Part shown: positions 1 through 9,681 of the stretch, in pieces
Position numbering within the stretch: position 1 is the first letter of the stretch
Layout: every line of letters begins with the position of its first letter
NCBI RefSeq assembly: GCF_900110245.1
Contig: NZ_FOCZ01000004.1
Location: 186,001-250,000, forward strand
DNA length: 64,000 nt
From: Niastella yeongjuensis
GTDB taxonomy: Bacteria > Bacteroidota > Bacteroidia > Chitinophagales > Chitinophagaceae
Reading direction: 5' to 3'
Notes under the pieces: model-generated
The model's database searches: none
What the model was told of the DNA's origin: nothing
Seen by the model: only the letters and a program-made list of their open reading frames with translations
Translations under genes and position numbers: made by a program

Positions 1-1049
<1,049 letters not shown>

Positions 1050-1170
1050 TCAGGGATATGTTTATCACTCAATTCCTGCTGCAAATTGAGACCGGTCTAC
1101 GCAATGCATCTGCGCAGTATAGAATATTATTTTTTTTGATCTATTTTAGCCTTTCAAAGCCTGATCATTT

Positions 1171-1842
1171 ATGCAAAAATCCCTGCCCCTTACACTTCTT
1201 TTATTAATAGCCGCGCTGTTATCCCTATCCTCCAGTGCTCAATTGGGCATCATAAAAGACCCCGATGGCTTCTGCAATGTAAGGGCCGAGGCCAGCAATC
1301 AATCCAAAATTGAAGACACCCTTACAAACGGACGGTTTGTTTTGGCACTTGAACAAGAGGTAAAAAACAACTGGCTGCTGGTAGATTATCACAAAGGAAA
1401 AGACCTCCACTCCGGTTATATACATAAATCGAGGATTGTATTTCTGAAAGATCTTACCGCCTTCAATGAAATTACGGCCACAGATACCCTGGCTAAATGG
1501 CAATTAAACGAAATGCAGATAACTATTAAGTCGGGACCATTTTCAAAAGCGAACAGAAAGATAGATGGTAAAATGGCCTGGGGTAACGATGGCCGTGTGC
1601 CCCGCACTGAATATAAATCCATCCAGTTTAAATCAGGCACACAAACGCTTAATTTCCCTAGATCAGGTTTCAATGACCTGTTTGAGATTAGCCCTGTTAA
1701 GCATACAGCTGTAACTCTCGATAAAACTACCGGCAAGGTGTATATAGAGGCAGAAAACAGCGATGGCGCCGGCTCATATCTTGTAGTTTGGGTAATAAAC
1801 AGCGGTAAAATTGAATGGCGGGAAGAGTTTATTCCGTTTTAA
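1171..1842 (+). CDS. Secreted SH3-like domain protein
   Basis: A 223-aa protein with a clear signal peptide (residues 1-23, ending S-S-A-Q). Residues 25-90 resemble a bacterial SH3 fold: the stretch D-P-D-G-F-C-N-V-R and a later G-Y-I-H-K-S-R strand are the typical first and last strands of such domains in Bacteroidota lipoproteins and periplasmic proteins. The second half (about 100-223) is unrecognised and may be a beta-sandwich. Bacterial SH3 domains often bind peptidoglycan or other surface ligands, but no catalytic domain is attached. It is divergently transcribed from the rtcB-like gene, with 136 bp between the two starts. Domain assignment moderate; function unknown. Confidence 0.65.
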   Translation: MQKSLPLTLLLLIAALLSLSSSAQLGIIKDPDGFCNVRAEASNQSKIEDTLTNGRFVLALEQEVKNNWLLVDYHKGKDLHSGYIHKSRIVFLKDLTAFNEITATDTLAKWQLNEMQITIKSGPFSKANRKIDGKMAWGNDGRVPRTEYKSIQFKSGTQTLNFPRSGFNDLFEISPVKHTAVTLDKTTGKVYIEAENSDGAGSYLVVWVINSGKIEWREEFIPF

Positions 1843-2353
1843 CCGGGAAAAAATGGAGTAACAAAATTCCCATTCTGTAGCTTTAAATGAATTCAAACCT
1901 GCTTTAAGAGAACCCAAATAAGACATAAGGAATTAGTTCCCGAAACTACCTTTATTTATTTTTCTAATACTAATAAAGCTATCCACGCGCAATCCACGTA
2001 CAAGCAACACACTTCCATTTGAATTTATCTCATTTAAACTCGCTACTGACATATTGCACAGAAGGCAAGCCTTTTTCCATTCCTTTGCTTTTATCAAAAT
2101 AGGATTGAAGGAGTCTGTCAAGCGAAGAAATGATCTCATTATTTATGGCCTTACGGGTGATGAACTGCCGGTTGTAAAACCGGTCGCTGAAATTCAACAG
2201 CTGTTCTATTTGCGATACACCTGAATACGGGAATAATGATGGTGTTTATTGAACCGCAAAGTTGATGCATCTTGCCCGGCAAAAAGTAGCCAGATTGGTA
2301 ATTGTTGTAGTCAGGCAGGGGTTTTCGTATAAATCTGTATATTGTTGCATAAT
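1843..2353. other. Intergenic region holding a regulator fragment
   Basis: About 510 bp with no intact gene. It contains the minus-strand AraC-type fragment at 2030-2221, listed separately. The remaining bases show no recognisable gene, repeat or strong terminator. The promoter of the AraC gene starting at 2354 should lie in its right part, but I see no clear TAnnTTTG box with a paired TTG. Confidence 0.5.
2030..2221 (-). pseudogene. AraC-family regulator fragment (internal piece only)
   Basis: Reading the minus strand in the frame that ends at the TGA at 2030-2032 gives about 63 codons containing S-Q-I-E-Q-L-L-N-F-S-D-R-F-Y-N-R-Q-F-I-T-R-K, then L-D-R-L-L-Q-S-Y-F and G-L-P-S-V-Q-Y. From memory of the family this is the linker between the cupin-like sensor and the DNA-binding helices of Bacteroidota AraC regulators, where the expected continuation is a Q-Y-x-A-E-x-L helix. 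Here it stops soon after S-V-Q-Y, and upstream the frame closes at a stop near 2250. Both the sensor and the helix-turn-helix domain are therefore missing. It sits next to an intact AraC gene of the opposite orientation. A remnant is more likely than a functional small gene. Confidence 0.6.
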
Positions 2354-3226
2354 ATGAAAGAACAAAAAGGGAAACAGGAGGGTTTACAGCATGATGAGCT
2401 GGGAATAAAGATCCGCTCAAACGACAATCCTTATCTTTCAGCCGATCTTCAAAAAAAGCTGCTGCAACCTCGCAAATTATCTTCTTATTTTATTGTATTA
2501 ATTGAAAGCGGCACCATAACATACAATATAGACTTACAAGATTTTACGCTTACTGACGGGCACTTGCTTTTTGCAATGCCAAATCAACTATTGACGCCAC
2601 CCGCTAAAACAGATAATCTTAAATATTTCAAGCTGCTGTTTGATGAAAATACATTGGCATTGTTGCCACAACAATTTTCCTTTTTAGTGAACCCACTAAA
2701 CGCTCAAACCATAGTACTTGACAGTGCTGTAAAAGAAAGAGTAATAAAGGTGTTTGGAATTTTAAATCAGCTATTTCTCCTGGATAAACAGGAGACCGAC
2801 ACTGAAATAATATTAGCTTATTTGAACACCTTGCTATCAGAATTAAACAGCGCTTATTTCAAAAACAGGGAACCTGTCAATCTCTTAAACACCAACCTTT
2901 CAAAGTTCATCGAGTTCAAATTAGTAGTGGAAACATCCCTTACAGAGCAACCTTCTATCAATGCAATTGCAGAAAAATTAGCTTTATCTACAAACAGTTT
3001 ATACCGAATTGTAAAAGAATATTCCGGAACATCGCCAAAAGATTATTTCATTAACCGTTTGATGACCGAAGCGCAAAGAAAATTGCGTTACTCCAATACC
3101 TCTATCAAAGATCTGGCCTACGAATTGGGTTTTAATGACCCTGATTATTTTTCAAGGCTCTTTAAAAAAAGCACTGGAAAAAGTGCAAGTGATTTTTTGC
3201 CCAGGCAGGATTTGTCGGGGGAATAG
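2354..3226 (+). CDS. AraC family transcriptional regulator
   Basis: A 290-aa protein when read from ATG 2354; an upstream TTG at 2342 in the same frame is a less likely start. The N-terminal 180 residues form a cupin-like effector domain without an obvious ligand motif. The C-terminal ~100 residues carry two helix-turn-helix units, about 201-220 (I-N-A-I-A-E-K-L-A-L-S) and 249-270 (I-K-D-L-A-Y-E-L-G-F-N-D-P-D-Y-F-S-R-L-F-K-K), which is the classic AraC/XylS signature. It lies 65 bp upstream of an SDR oxidoreductase on the same strand, an arrangement common in Bacteroidota where the regulator controls the adjacent oxidoreductase; that link is inferred. DNA target and inducer are unknown. Confidence 0.9.
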   Translation: MKEQKGKQEGLQHDELGIKIRSNDNPYLSADLQKKLLQPRKLSSYFIVLIESGTITYNIDLQDFTLTDGHLLFAMPNQLLTPPAKTDNLKYFKLLFDENTLALLPQQFSFLVNPLNAQTIVLDSAVKERVIKVFGILNQLFLLDKQETDTEIILAYLNTLLSELNSAYFKNREPVNLLNTNLSKFIEFKLVVETSLTEQPSINAIAEKLALSTNSLYRIVKEYSGTSPKDYFINRLMTEAQRKLRYSNTSIKDLAYELGFNDPDYFSRLFKKSTGKSASDFLPRQDLSGE

Positions 3227-3291
3227 AGTGAATTGTCCATTTCCGCTATTTTTTGGCCTGCTACTTTTGCCTTATAAAATTCATACAGGAA

Positions 3292-4029
3292 ATGAAATTT
3301 GCATTAGTAACAGGAGCTAACAAAAGCATTGGCTTTGAAGTGGCACAGCAGCTTGCCCAAAAAGGAATTTACGTTTACCTCGGCAGTCGCAATTTAGAAA
3401 ATGGCCTTGAAGCTGTTGGTAAATTAAAAGCGAATGGCTTAAACAATGTAGAAGCTATTCAGCTCGACATTACAGATGACGAATCAGTAATGAAAGCCCG
3501 TAATGAAATAAGTAAAAAAACAAAAGTATTAGACATACTTATTAATAATGCGGGTATCCATGGTGGTTCTCCACAAACGGCACTTGACTCAACTATTGAT
3601 CAGTTTAAAGCAGCTTATGATGCAAATGTTTACGGCGTGGTGCGGGTTACACAAGCATTTATTGATTTATTGAAAGAGTCGTCAGAACCTCGTATTGTAA
3701 ATGTAAGTTCAAGTCAGGGATCAATTACCCTGCACAGCGATCCAACATATAAATACTACGACTACAAAGGCGCTGTATATCTTTCTTCAAAATCAGCCTT
3801 GAATATGTACACTGTTGTTTTGGCATACGAATTAAAAAATACCAACTTCAAAATAAATGCCGTTTGCCCGGGGTTTACAAAAACAGATTTCAATAGACAT
3901 CGTGGTACCGGAACTGTTCAGGATGCCGGAAAACGGATAGTAAAATATGCGCTGATTGACAATGATGGCCCAACGGGAAAATTTTTTAGTGAGGAAAATA
4001 ATCCGGAAACAGGAGAAATACCCTGGTAA
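3292..4029 (+). CDS. SDR family NAD(P)-dependent oxidoreductase
   Basis: A 245-aa short-chain dehydrogenase. I chose ATG 3292, preceded by AGGA, over an upstream TTG that would add 13 atypical residues. The Rossmann motif is T-G-A-N-K-S-I-G near residue 7, in which the central glycine of TGxxxGxG is serine, as often seen in carbonyl-reductase-like SDRs. N-N-A-G follows near residue 83, then the catalytic serine in N-V-S-S-S and the Y-L-S-S-K (Y-x-x-x-K) pair. The C-terminal P-G-F-T-K-T-D segment is conserved. Likely reduces a small carbonyl compound using NADPH; the substrate cannot be predicted. Downstream of the AraC gene, probably co-transcribed or co-regulated, and closed by the terminator at 4034-4078. 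Confidence 0.9.
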   Translation: MKFALVTGANKSIGFEVAQQLAQKGIYVYLGSRNLENGLEAVGKLKANGLNNVEAIQLDITDDESVMKARNEISKKTKVLDILINNAGIHGGSPQTALDSTIDQFKAAYDANVYGVVRVTQAFIDLLKESSEPRIVNVSSSQGSITLHSDPTYKYYDYKGAVYLSSKSALNMYTVVLAYELKNTNFKINAVCPGFTKTDFNRHRGTGTVQDAGKRIVKYALIDNDGPTGKFFSEENNPETGEIPW

Positions 4030-4033
4030 CCTC

Positions 4034-4078
4034 AAAAAAAAGGACCGTCCTTGCCGAGACAAGACGGTCCTTTTTAAT
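4034..4078. terminator. Bidirectional intrinsic terminator
   Basis: Arms around 4041-4049 (aggaccgtc) and 4063-4071 (gacggtcct) are perfectly complementary, with a 13-base loop. An A-run precedes and a T-run follows the stem, so the structure can stop transcription from both converging sides: the SDR gene ending at 4029 and the thioredoxin gene ending at 4090. Confidence 0.85.
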
Positions 4079-4089
4079 TTTATACAGTT

Positions 4090-4551
4090 CTATTTTCCGG
4101 CGAGCGCCTGCTTGCCAAATTCAATCAATTGCTGTCCATCTACATACCCTACCTGTTTCATAACCATTTTACCTTCAGGGGTAAAGTACAACAGGGTAGG
4201 ATACACGGTTACATCCCATTTTTCAGCCAGTTCTTCTCCCTCTCCTTTTTCCATATCAACCATATAATTGATAAAATTCCCATTGTAAAATTCCGCAGCC
4301 TCTTTGTCTTTGAATGTAACCTCTTTGAGTTGACGGCATGGAGTACACCAGGCAGTATATGCGTCCACAAAAATGTATTTGCCATTTTTCTTTGCCAAAG
4401 CTGCTACGTCCTCCCATTTTCCATTTACAAATGATATTTTCTTTGCAGCCGGCGTCCTGTTTTCTTTTTGCGCAAAGACCATGCGTGATCCGATTGTCAA
4501 CCCAATTAGGCAAATGACTAAAAATACCCTACTGCTCCTGGCTTCCGACAT
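4090..4551 (-). CDS. Periplasmic thioredoxin-family protein
   Basis: A 153-aa thioredoxin-fold protein with an N-terminal hydrophobic export segment (residues 9-28, ending V-F-A-Q). The redox motif W-C-T-P-C is at 68-72 and the cis-proline in V-Y-P-T is near 118. The segment K-K-N-G-K-Y-I-F-V-D-A-Y-T-A-W is typical of Bacteroidota DUF255/thioredoxin_7-like periplasmic oxidoreductases. Expected to reduce or isomerise disulfides in exported proteins. It starts 11 bp after the stop of the peroxiredoxin-like gene 4563-5231, so the two are probably one operon dedicated to thiol redox control in the envelope. Confidence 0.88.
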   Translation of the reverse strand: MSEARSSRVFLVICLIGLTIGSRMVFAQKENRTPAAKKISFVNGKWEDVAALAKKNGKYIFVDAYTAWCTPCRQLKEVTFKDKEAAEFYNGNFINYMVDMEKGEGEELAEKWDVTVYPTLLYFTPEGKMVMKQVGYVDGQQLIEFGKQALAGK

Positions 4552-4562
4552 GATTTCTTAGT

Positions 4563-5231
4563 TTAAAGGTCCTTTTTAATAGTGGCCGCTACGGTTTTCA
4601 GGAGATCCGCGTTCATCCGCTGTTTGAAATCAGGATTGATATATTCAAATTGTATTACGCCTTTTTTGTCCAGAATATATACAGAGGGTACGGGAAGCAG
4701 TAAATCGATGTCTTTTCCATGGGTGGATTTTAACAATGTTTCCCAGTATCCCATTGGCGCTTTGTAAGCGAGTCCGAACTGTTTAGAAAAGCTAAGGTCT
4801 GCGTCTGACAACAAGGTAAAAGTTAAACTTTCTTTTTTTGCCGATTCCATAAGTCCTTCGGGCGCATCCGTACTAACAGCGATCAATTGATAGCCCAGCT
4901 TTTCCAGTTCCGGCGCAGTTTGTCGCAAGCCGGAAAGCTGTTTGGAACAATAAGGACACCAGCCGCCACGATAAAAGATCAATACGGTTGGTTTTTCAGA
5001 GACCGCCTTGTTCAGATCAAAGATCTTCCCGGAAACATCAGGCAGCTGCGTCACAGGGATCTTCTCACCATTGAGCAACGGACTGATATCTTCCGGCTTT
5101 TGCGGAGTTACGTATGATACCTGTTTCAAATCACTGGACTGATCATTCTGTGCCTGGGCCAATCCTGCTGAACATGCCAACGATATGGCAACTGCTATAG
5201 ATTTAAGTCTGACGTTCATTGTACTTTTCAT
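4563..5231 (-). CDS. Exported AhpC/TSA-like peroxiredoxin
   Basis: A 222-aa protein with a signal peptide (residues about 1-28, ending A-Q-A-Q) followed by a redoxin domain. The F-Y-R-G-G-W-C-P-Y-C motif puts cysteines at 92 and 95, the arrangement of the peroxiredoxin-like AhpC/TSA branch of the thioredoxin superfamily. V-S-T-D-A-P-E at about 119-125 is the conserved second strand region. Likely reduces hydroperoxides or acts as a thiol oxidoreductase in the periplasm, with electrons plausibly supplied by the thioredoxin-like protein encoded immediately downstream. An in-frame ATG at 5219 is an alternative start that shortens the signal peptide by four residues. Confidence 0.87.
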   Translation of the reverse strand: MKSTMNVRLKSIAVAISLACSAGLAQAQNDQSSDLKQVSYVTPQKPEDISPLLNGEKIPVTQLPDVSGKIFDLNKAVSEKPTVLIFYRGGWCPYCSKQLSGLRQTAPELEKLGYQLIAVSTDAPEGLMESAKKESLTFTLLSDADLSFSKQFGLAYKAPMGYWETLLKSTHGKDIDLLLPVPSVYILDKKGVIQFEYINPDFKQRMNADLLKTVAATIKKDL

Positions 5232-5543
5232 TTTAAGAGTTATTGGGTTAATTGCCTGTACGTTTTACTGATACTTACATTTAAAAAAACTAACAAGGGA
5301 ACGTTTTTGTGCTTCCTAAATTGTAAGTAAGCATACCGGTAACACAAAAATAATGTGAGTTATAACCAGCCAGGATGTTTTTATTTCCCGGTTTGTTGTA
5401 GAAATTTCCCGGCTTAATAACCTTGCACAGCTCAAGCATCTAGTATTTTTACTATAACCAGCCCGTTACAGTGAATATTTTACATTTGCACCCTATTAAG
5501 CTCTTTTTATCGTTAACCAGTAACCAATAACTATAAACAAGTA
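5232..5543. other. Divergent promoter region
   Basis: This 312-bp gap separates divergent genes starting at 5231 (minus) and 5544 (plus). A TAnnTTTG match (tacatttg, 5481-5488) on the plus strand lies 55 bp before the ATG at 5544, but no TTG sits at the expected -33 distance, so it is only a candidate -7 box. Nothing else recognisable. Confidence 0.35.
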
Positions 5544-6371
5544 ATGTCAGAACAATTATACTTTTTCAAATTCGATAAGGAAATTGCAAGAAATAAACTA
5601 TCTGCTTTGATCAATGAGGATGATAGTTTTTCTTACAAACAATACCTCTCTGAAAATCCCGAAAGCGAAGAGAAAATCCAGTTCAATAATGTAACAAACA
5701 AGATAGAGGAAAACATTGAGCTGCTCTCAACCGAGGAACTCTGGAGCCTGTATAGTTGGTTTTCTGAAAGAATCGAAAAACTAAATACCGATATTAAATA
5801 CGACTATTTAGATGATAGAGCGCTTGAGGAAATGCGTAATTATGGTTTAGATTTATTCTACGACTTTCCTACTACAACAAGCGTAAGAATTTTTTACGAC
5901 TTTTTAAGAGATTACGATACATTAACAGATCATTGGATTGAAGATACTTGCGGACCGGATGAATTAAATGGGTTATTAAATTATATTATTTGCTATACCG
6001 GTGAATTGACGCTTTTCCTGAACAAGTATTATTATGAATGGGAAGATGGTTGTGAGGAAAACTTGAAAATAGAACAATTAATTCACGATATCAATTCAAC
6101 GTCCAATAGTTATTTTCATATTTTGGCATTATTAGAATTCGAAAACCCATTGGAGCATTACAATGAGACTATGCAATTAGTTCCTAAATTGACTGAATTT
6201 CGTCAAGCCAACAAGGATAAATCTTCTTATTCACTACCTACGGAATTGTATGAAATCGAAAAAAGTGTAGGTAAAATGCTCAATGTTGCATCCTTACTAC
6301 ACATAGCTTCATACATTAAAGAAAAAATCAAGAACTATAATGGGAAAATCACAAGAATACATTCGTTTTAA
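5544..6371 (+). CDS. Hypothetical acidic alpha-helical protein
   Basis: A 275-aa protein I do not recognise. It has no signal peptide or membrane segment and is rich in Glu, Asp, Tyr and Leu, suggesting an all-helical soluble cytoplasmic protein. Aromatic-rich stretches such as W-S-L-Y-S-W-F near residue 67 and N-K-Y-Y-Y-E-W-E-D near 160 are notable. Composition is more AT-rich than the enzymes around it, which hints at an accessory gene. It stands alone between divergent and convergent neighbours. An immunity- or defence-related role is possible by general appearance only; there is no motif evidence. Confidence 0.6.
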   Translation: MSEQLYFFKFDKEIARNKLSALINEDDSFSYKQYLSENPESEEKIQFNNVTNKIEENIELLSTEELWSLYSWFSERIEKLNTDIKYDYLDDRALEEMRNYGLDLFYDFPTTTSVRIFYDFLRDYDTLTDHWIEDTCGPDELNGLLNYIICYTGELTLFLNKYYYEWEDGCEENLKIEQLIHDINSTSNSYFHILALLEFENPLEHYNETMQLVPKLTEFRQANKDKSSYSLPTELYEIEKSVGKMLNVASLLHIASYIKEKIKNYNGKITRIHSF

Positions 6372-6472
6372 AAAATAACTATCGCTAACAAATAAACTTC
6401 GCTAACCATCACAGAAAAAGACTACTTATCGCGACCGATTTAAAAGTGCGATGAGAATGAAATTTTGTTATC

Positions 6473-6961
6473 CTATTTCCAGGCACCCAGCAATCTTCTG
6501 AGTACAATAATCTCTCCGGTATGATAACTGGTATGATCCGCGATCAACATCGCTTCCCGCAACAGATTCTGTCCATCTCCGTGTGCAAATGGTTTATACA
6601 GGTCTACATCAGGATCATTCAATAGTGCTACAAATTCCTTCAGGTCACTTTTAATCTGCGCCAGGCTATGTTTCCAAGAGGCATCGTCTTTGGGCGCTTT
6701 TTCCTTTGGCCAGTAATCATCTGGCCAGTTAGGAGAAGTATGTTTCGCATTACGGGAAAACTCAAGGATATCCCATTGTGTAATGCGAATGTGCTCTACC
6801 AGTTGCCAGATACTATAAGGCATCCCCTCAGGCACCTCTCCCCTCAGAGTAGGCGGTAGTCCTTTTACAGCATCCTCAAAGGTTGCATGTGCATGTCCGC
6901 CGGCAAGGAACTGTTCCAGTGTCTTTACGATCTCTTTTTCATGATTGCGGGCCGTAGTCAT
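6473..6961 (-). CDS. DinB/YfiT-like four-helix metalloprotein
   Basis: A 162-aa protein of the DinB superfamily. The metal-binding histidines are visible in the helix Q-L-V-E-H-I (about residue 57) and in the C-terminal A-D-H-T-S-Y-H-T-G-E-I motif (about 142-152), the usual three-His arrangement for a divalent metal. These proteins are often thiol-dependent S-transferases or unknown damage-inducible proteins. W-x-L-V-E-H-I-R-I-T-Q-W-D-I is strongly conserved in Bacteroidota members. No operon partners; the gene converges with 5544-6371. Family assignment strong, substrate unknown. Confidence 0.85.
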   Translation of the reverse strand: MTTARNHEKEIVKTLEQFLAGGHAHATFEDAVKGLPPTLRGEVPEGMPYSIWQLVEHIRITQWDILEFSRNAKHTSPNWPDDYWPKEKAPKDDASWKHSLAQIKSDLKEFVALLNDPDVDLYKPFAHGDGQNLLREAMLIADHTSYHTGEIIVLRRLLGAWK

Positions 6962-7065
6962 ATTAAAGACAATTTAAGTGATAATATGTATAGGCATGCA
7001 CTAAAAGAATGCCAGATCAAAAAATCCGCCGGCTATTTTCTAAATTTGAGCGTTGGCAATACACA

Positions 7066-8133
7066 TTATTGCTGCCCCGCTTTACTTTTAAAGTCCGCGA
7101 GGGTGTTTCCATCATAACGGCACAACACTCCCTCAGATGTATTAATCCAAATACTTCCATCGTCAGCTGCAAAAAGCCCCAATAAAGTTGAAACGGGTAC
7201 TCTTAACATAATTTCCGTTACTGTGGTTTTTTTATTGTACAAGGACTTTTGATCATAACGGGAAAGTGCCCAGACACCCCCATTCCCACCAGGATTTACC
7301 TGACGAGTAGTCCAGATGTTTCCTTTTTTATCTTCGACTATAGCATTAACACCTCTCTGCGATACGTTTGTAAAGGTACTGCCGTCATAGCGCCAAAGAC
7401 CTTTGTCACGCCCACCGTTGACACGAAACCAAATATTGCCGTTTTTATCTTCGATTATCGACCAAACGTTGTAAAAAGCCTGGCCTTCATGAATTAAACG
7501 GGTAAACGATTTTTCGTCATAAACGAAGGCTTCACCCGTTTTTGTGCCAATCCATAATTTCCCCGTTTTATCTTCAATGATAGTAGTAATATCATTATTG
7601 GAAAATCTTTCTTTAGTTGTAAAATTTCGAAAAGATTTCCCATCGTAACGGCTTAGTCCACTTCCCCCGAACCAAATATTGCCGGCTTTATCTTCGTAAA
7701 TACACATAACCGCATTATTAGCAAGTCCCTCCCTGGTTGTAAAATGTTGAAAGGATTTCCCATTGTAATAATAAACGCCTGAATCAAGAGAAGCGAACCA
7801 AAGGTTTCCGCGTCGATCTTCCAGTACGTCCCAGAATCTCTGCAAACCTAGTTTATCTGTGAGATTAGTATATGATTTTCCATCGTATCGAAAAACAGCG
7901 CCACCAAATAAGCTGTTCGTGCCAGCAATCAAAATGCTTCCATTTCTCTCTTGCCTTATATTACTAACCATTCTGAGAGGTACGTAGGTGTAGATTAGGT
8001 GAGACCCGTTGGAAGTGACCGTGTCTTTGGTTTCGGACTTGATAATATTCTTTTTTACCTCTGTGCGATTCTGTCCACAGGAAGTGTGAAAAACAGACAT
8101 TAAGAACAAAGTATAGAGGAGTACGTATTTCAT
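7066..8133 (-). CDS. Beta-propeller lipoprotein (two-component regulator propeller repeats)
   Basis: A 355-aa exported protein: N-terminal hydrophobic segment then H-T-S-C-G at about residue 20, a plausible though atypical lipobox. The rest is built of about eight ~40-residue repeats with the signature E-D-K-x-G-N-I-W-F/I-G followed by Y-D-G-K-S-F-x-x-F/L-T, the ligand-sensor propeller repeat normally found in the periplasmic half of Bacteroidota hybrid two-component systems. Here no histidine kinase, membrane segment or response regulator follows, so this is a free-standing propeller. It could be a ligand-binding surface protein or a stray sensor domain. Confidence 0.82.
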   Translation of the reverse strand: MKYVLLYTLFLMSVFHTSCGQNRTEVKKNIIKSETKDTVTSNGSHLIYTYVPLRMVSNIRQERNGSILIAGTNSLFGGAVFRYDGKSYTNLTDKLGLQRFWDVLEDRRGNLWFASLDSGVYYYNGKSFQHFTTREGLANNAVMCIYEDKAGNIWFGGSGLSRYDGKSFRNFTTKERFSNNDITTIIEDKTGKLWIGTKTGEAFVYDEKSFTRLIHEGQAFYNVWSIIEDKNGNIWFRVNGGRDKGLWRYDGSTFTNVSQRGVNAIVEDKKGNIWTTRQVNPGGNGGVWALSRYDQKSLYNKKTTVTEIMLRVPVSTLLGLFAADDGSIWINTSEGVLCRYDGNTLADFKSKAGQQ

Positions 8134-8409
8134 AATTTTTATATTTAATTATTGGATCAGAAAAATTGCCAGACCTGGCTGCTGCATTACTTTTTTAGAT
8201 ATTGAGCTGGTAAACGACGTACAGCGAAACTACTTTGATCCTCTCAGCCTGAAGGATTACGATTGTAAATTAAAATGTAACCTTTGTAAATTATTGTAAA
8301 TAGATGGACGATGAACGGATTGCGATGCAAAGAAGATGACTAAGCTGCTCAGAAACAACAACTTGCGTTTCTTCAATCCTCACCAAAACGTAAATAAAAA
8401 ATCAAACTC

Positions 8410-9153
8410 ATGGAATGGAAAGATACTGTTACTGTCATTACCGGTGCCAGCTCCGGAATTGGCAAAGCCACTCTTGAACTGTTAAGAAATGAAGGTAGCC
8501 TGGTATACAACCTTGATAATATGCCATCTGCACAAGCTGACCCCTATTTTATTGATTGCGATGTAAGAAATCGACTGAATGTAGAGCAAGCCATTAAAAC
8601 GATTTATGACAAAGAAAAAAGAATCAACTTTCTGTTTTCAAACGCCGGGCGACATCTTTTCGCAAATATTGAAGACACCAGTTATGAGCAACTTGAATCA
8701 CTGGTAGGCATTAATCTGATGGGTACTTTCTATCTATTAAAAACAGTGATCCCTCTTATGAAACTGCAACAAAAAGGTAGTATTGTTCTAATGGGTTCCG
8801 ATCAGTCCTTCGTTGGTAAAGCCAATAGTTCCGTATATGGAATGACCAAGGGCGCCATTGCTCAACTCGCCAAAAGCACCGCTATCGACTATGCTCCATT
8901 TAACATAAGGGTGAATTGTATTTGCCCCGGAACAATTCAAACGCCCTTACTCGATAATGCCGTAAAACAGTTTGTAACCCTTTCAGGACAGGAAACAACT
9001 GCAGTATATGCTTCGCTGGATAGCGTTCAACCACTAGGACGTATTGGCCGACCCGACGAAATTGCCAGGACTGTTCGTTTCCTTTTATCGGATGATAGCT
9101 CTTTTATTACAGGAGCATTGATTGCTGTAGATGGTGGGTATACGTGCCAGTAA
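8410..9153 (+). CDS. SDR family oxidoreductase (FabG-like)
   Basis: A 247-aa classical SDR. The dinucleotide motif T-G-A-S-S-G-I-G is at residues 11-18, N-A-G near 78, a serine in V-L-M-G-S-D-Q-S for catalysis, and Y-G-M-T-K as the Y-x-x-x-K pair. The C-terminus G-R-I-G-R-P-D-E-I-A and I-T-G-A-L-I-A-V-D-G-G-Y are standard for this group. The acidic residue at the end of strand two (N-L-D-N) suggests NAD(H) preference. Typical annotated relatives are 3-oxoacyl-ACP reductase-like or sugar/alcohol dehydrogenases. Stands alone; the substrate is not predictable. Confidence 0.9.
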   Translation: MEWKDTVTVITGASSGIGKATLELLRNEGSLVYNLDNMPSAQADPYFIDCDVRNRLNVEQAIKTIYDKEKRINFLFSNAGRHLFANIEDTSYEQLESLVGINLMGTFYLLKTVIPLMKLQQKGSIVLMGSDQSFVGKANSSVYGMTKGAIAQLAKSTAIDYAPFNIRVNCICPGTIQTPLLDNAVKQFVTLSGQETTAVYASLDSVQPLGRIGRPDEIARTVRFLLSDDSSFITGALIAVDGGYTCQ

Positions 9154-9267
9154 GAACAACATTAATCATTTTGCCTGCATCGTGTCAGAAGCGGACAGGC
9201 ATAATCAGAACTGGCCTGAATATATTTAATAATGGAAACAGTAATCTAATTGTAAAATATGTGATTA

Positions 9268-9681
9268 CTATTCAACAGCAGCTTCATTAATTATTACAGC
9301 CAGGTCAAGGCCATGTTGTTCATAAACATGCTTTGCTTTATTAAAATCGAGATGGCGGCCCGGATTACCATGGTTGGGAATATGATAAATCTCATTTTCT
9401 TCTCCAATAATAAATAAATTTAATTCATCTGCAATTTTACAGACATTCGCATACAATGCATCATCCGGCCCTACGCAGTCTATAGAGCTTCTATTTTTAT
9501 CTACTCCACAAACATAGCTCCACCCTTTAGAAGTATTATATAGTATTACCGGATAAAAGAGATTTGTCCAGGTGCCCGATTTATCAAAGTTGTAAGAAGG
9601 ATTATTTAAACAAAAATTTTCAAGTTTGTCAACATCTACCGGCACATTATCAATGGCGGTCATTATTAGGCTATAGGACAT
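9268..9681 (-). CDS. Hypothetical protein
   Basis: A 137-aa soluble protein with no signal peptide or transmembrane helix. I do not recognise the family. It contains several Trp/Tyr/Cys residues (W-S-Y-V-C-G-V-D) and an acidic C-terminus. Size, composition and its location at the start of the 9.2-14 kb accessory stretch resemble small immunity-type or orphan proteins of Bacteroidota, but that is an impression without motif support. Confidence 0.55.
   Translation of the reverse strand: MSYSLIMTAIDNVPVDVDKLENFCLNNPSYNFDKSGTWTNLFYPVILYNTSKGWSYVCGVDKNRSSIDCVGPDDALYANVCKIADELNLFIIGEENEIYHIPNHGNPGRHLDFNKAKHVYEQHGLDLAVIINEAAVE

Noticed and set aside
8178-8300. Plus-strand frame reading D-I-E-L-V-N-D-V-Q-R-N-Y-F-D-P-L-S-L-K
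   Set aside because: Looks faintly protein-like (response-regulator-like D-I-E-L) but is only about 40 codons, has no start and matches no family I know.
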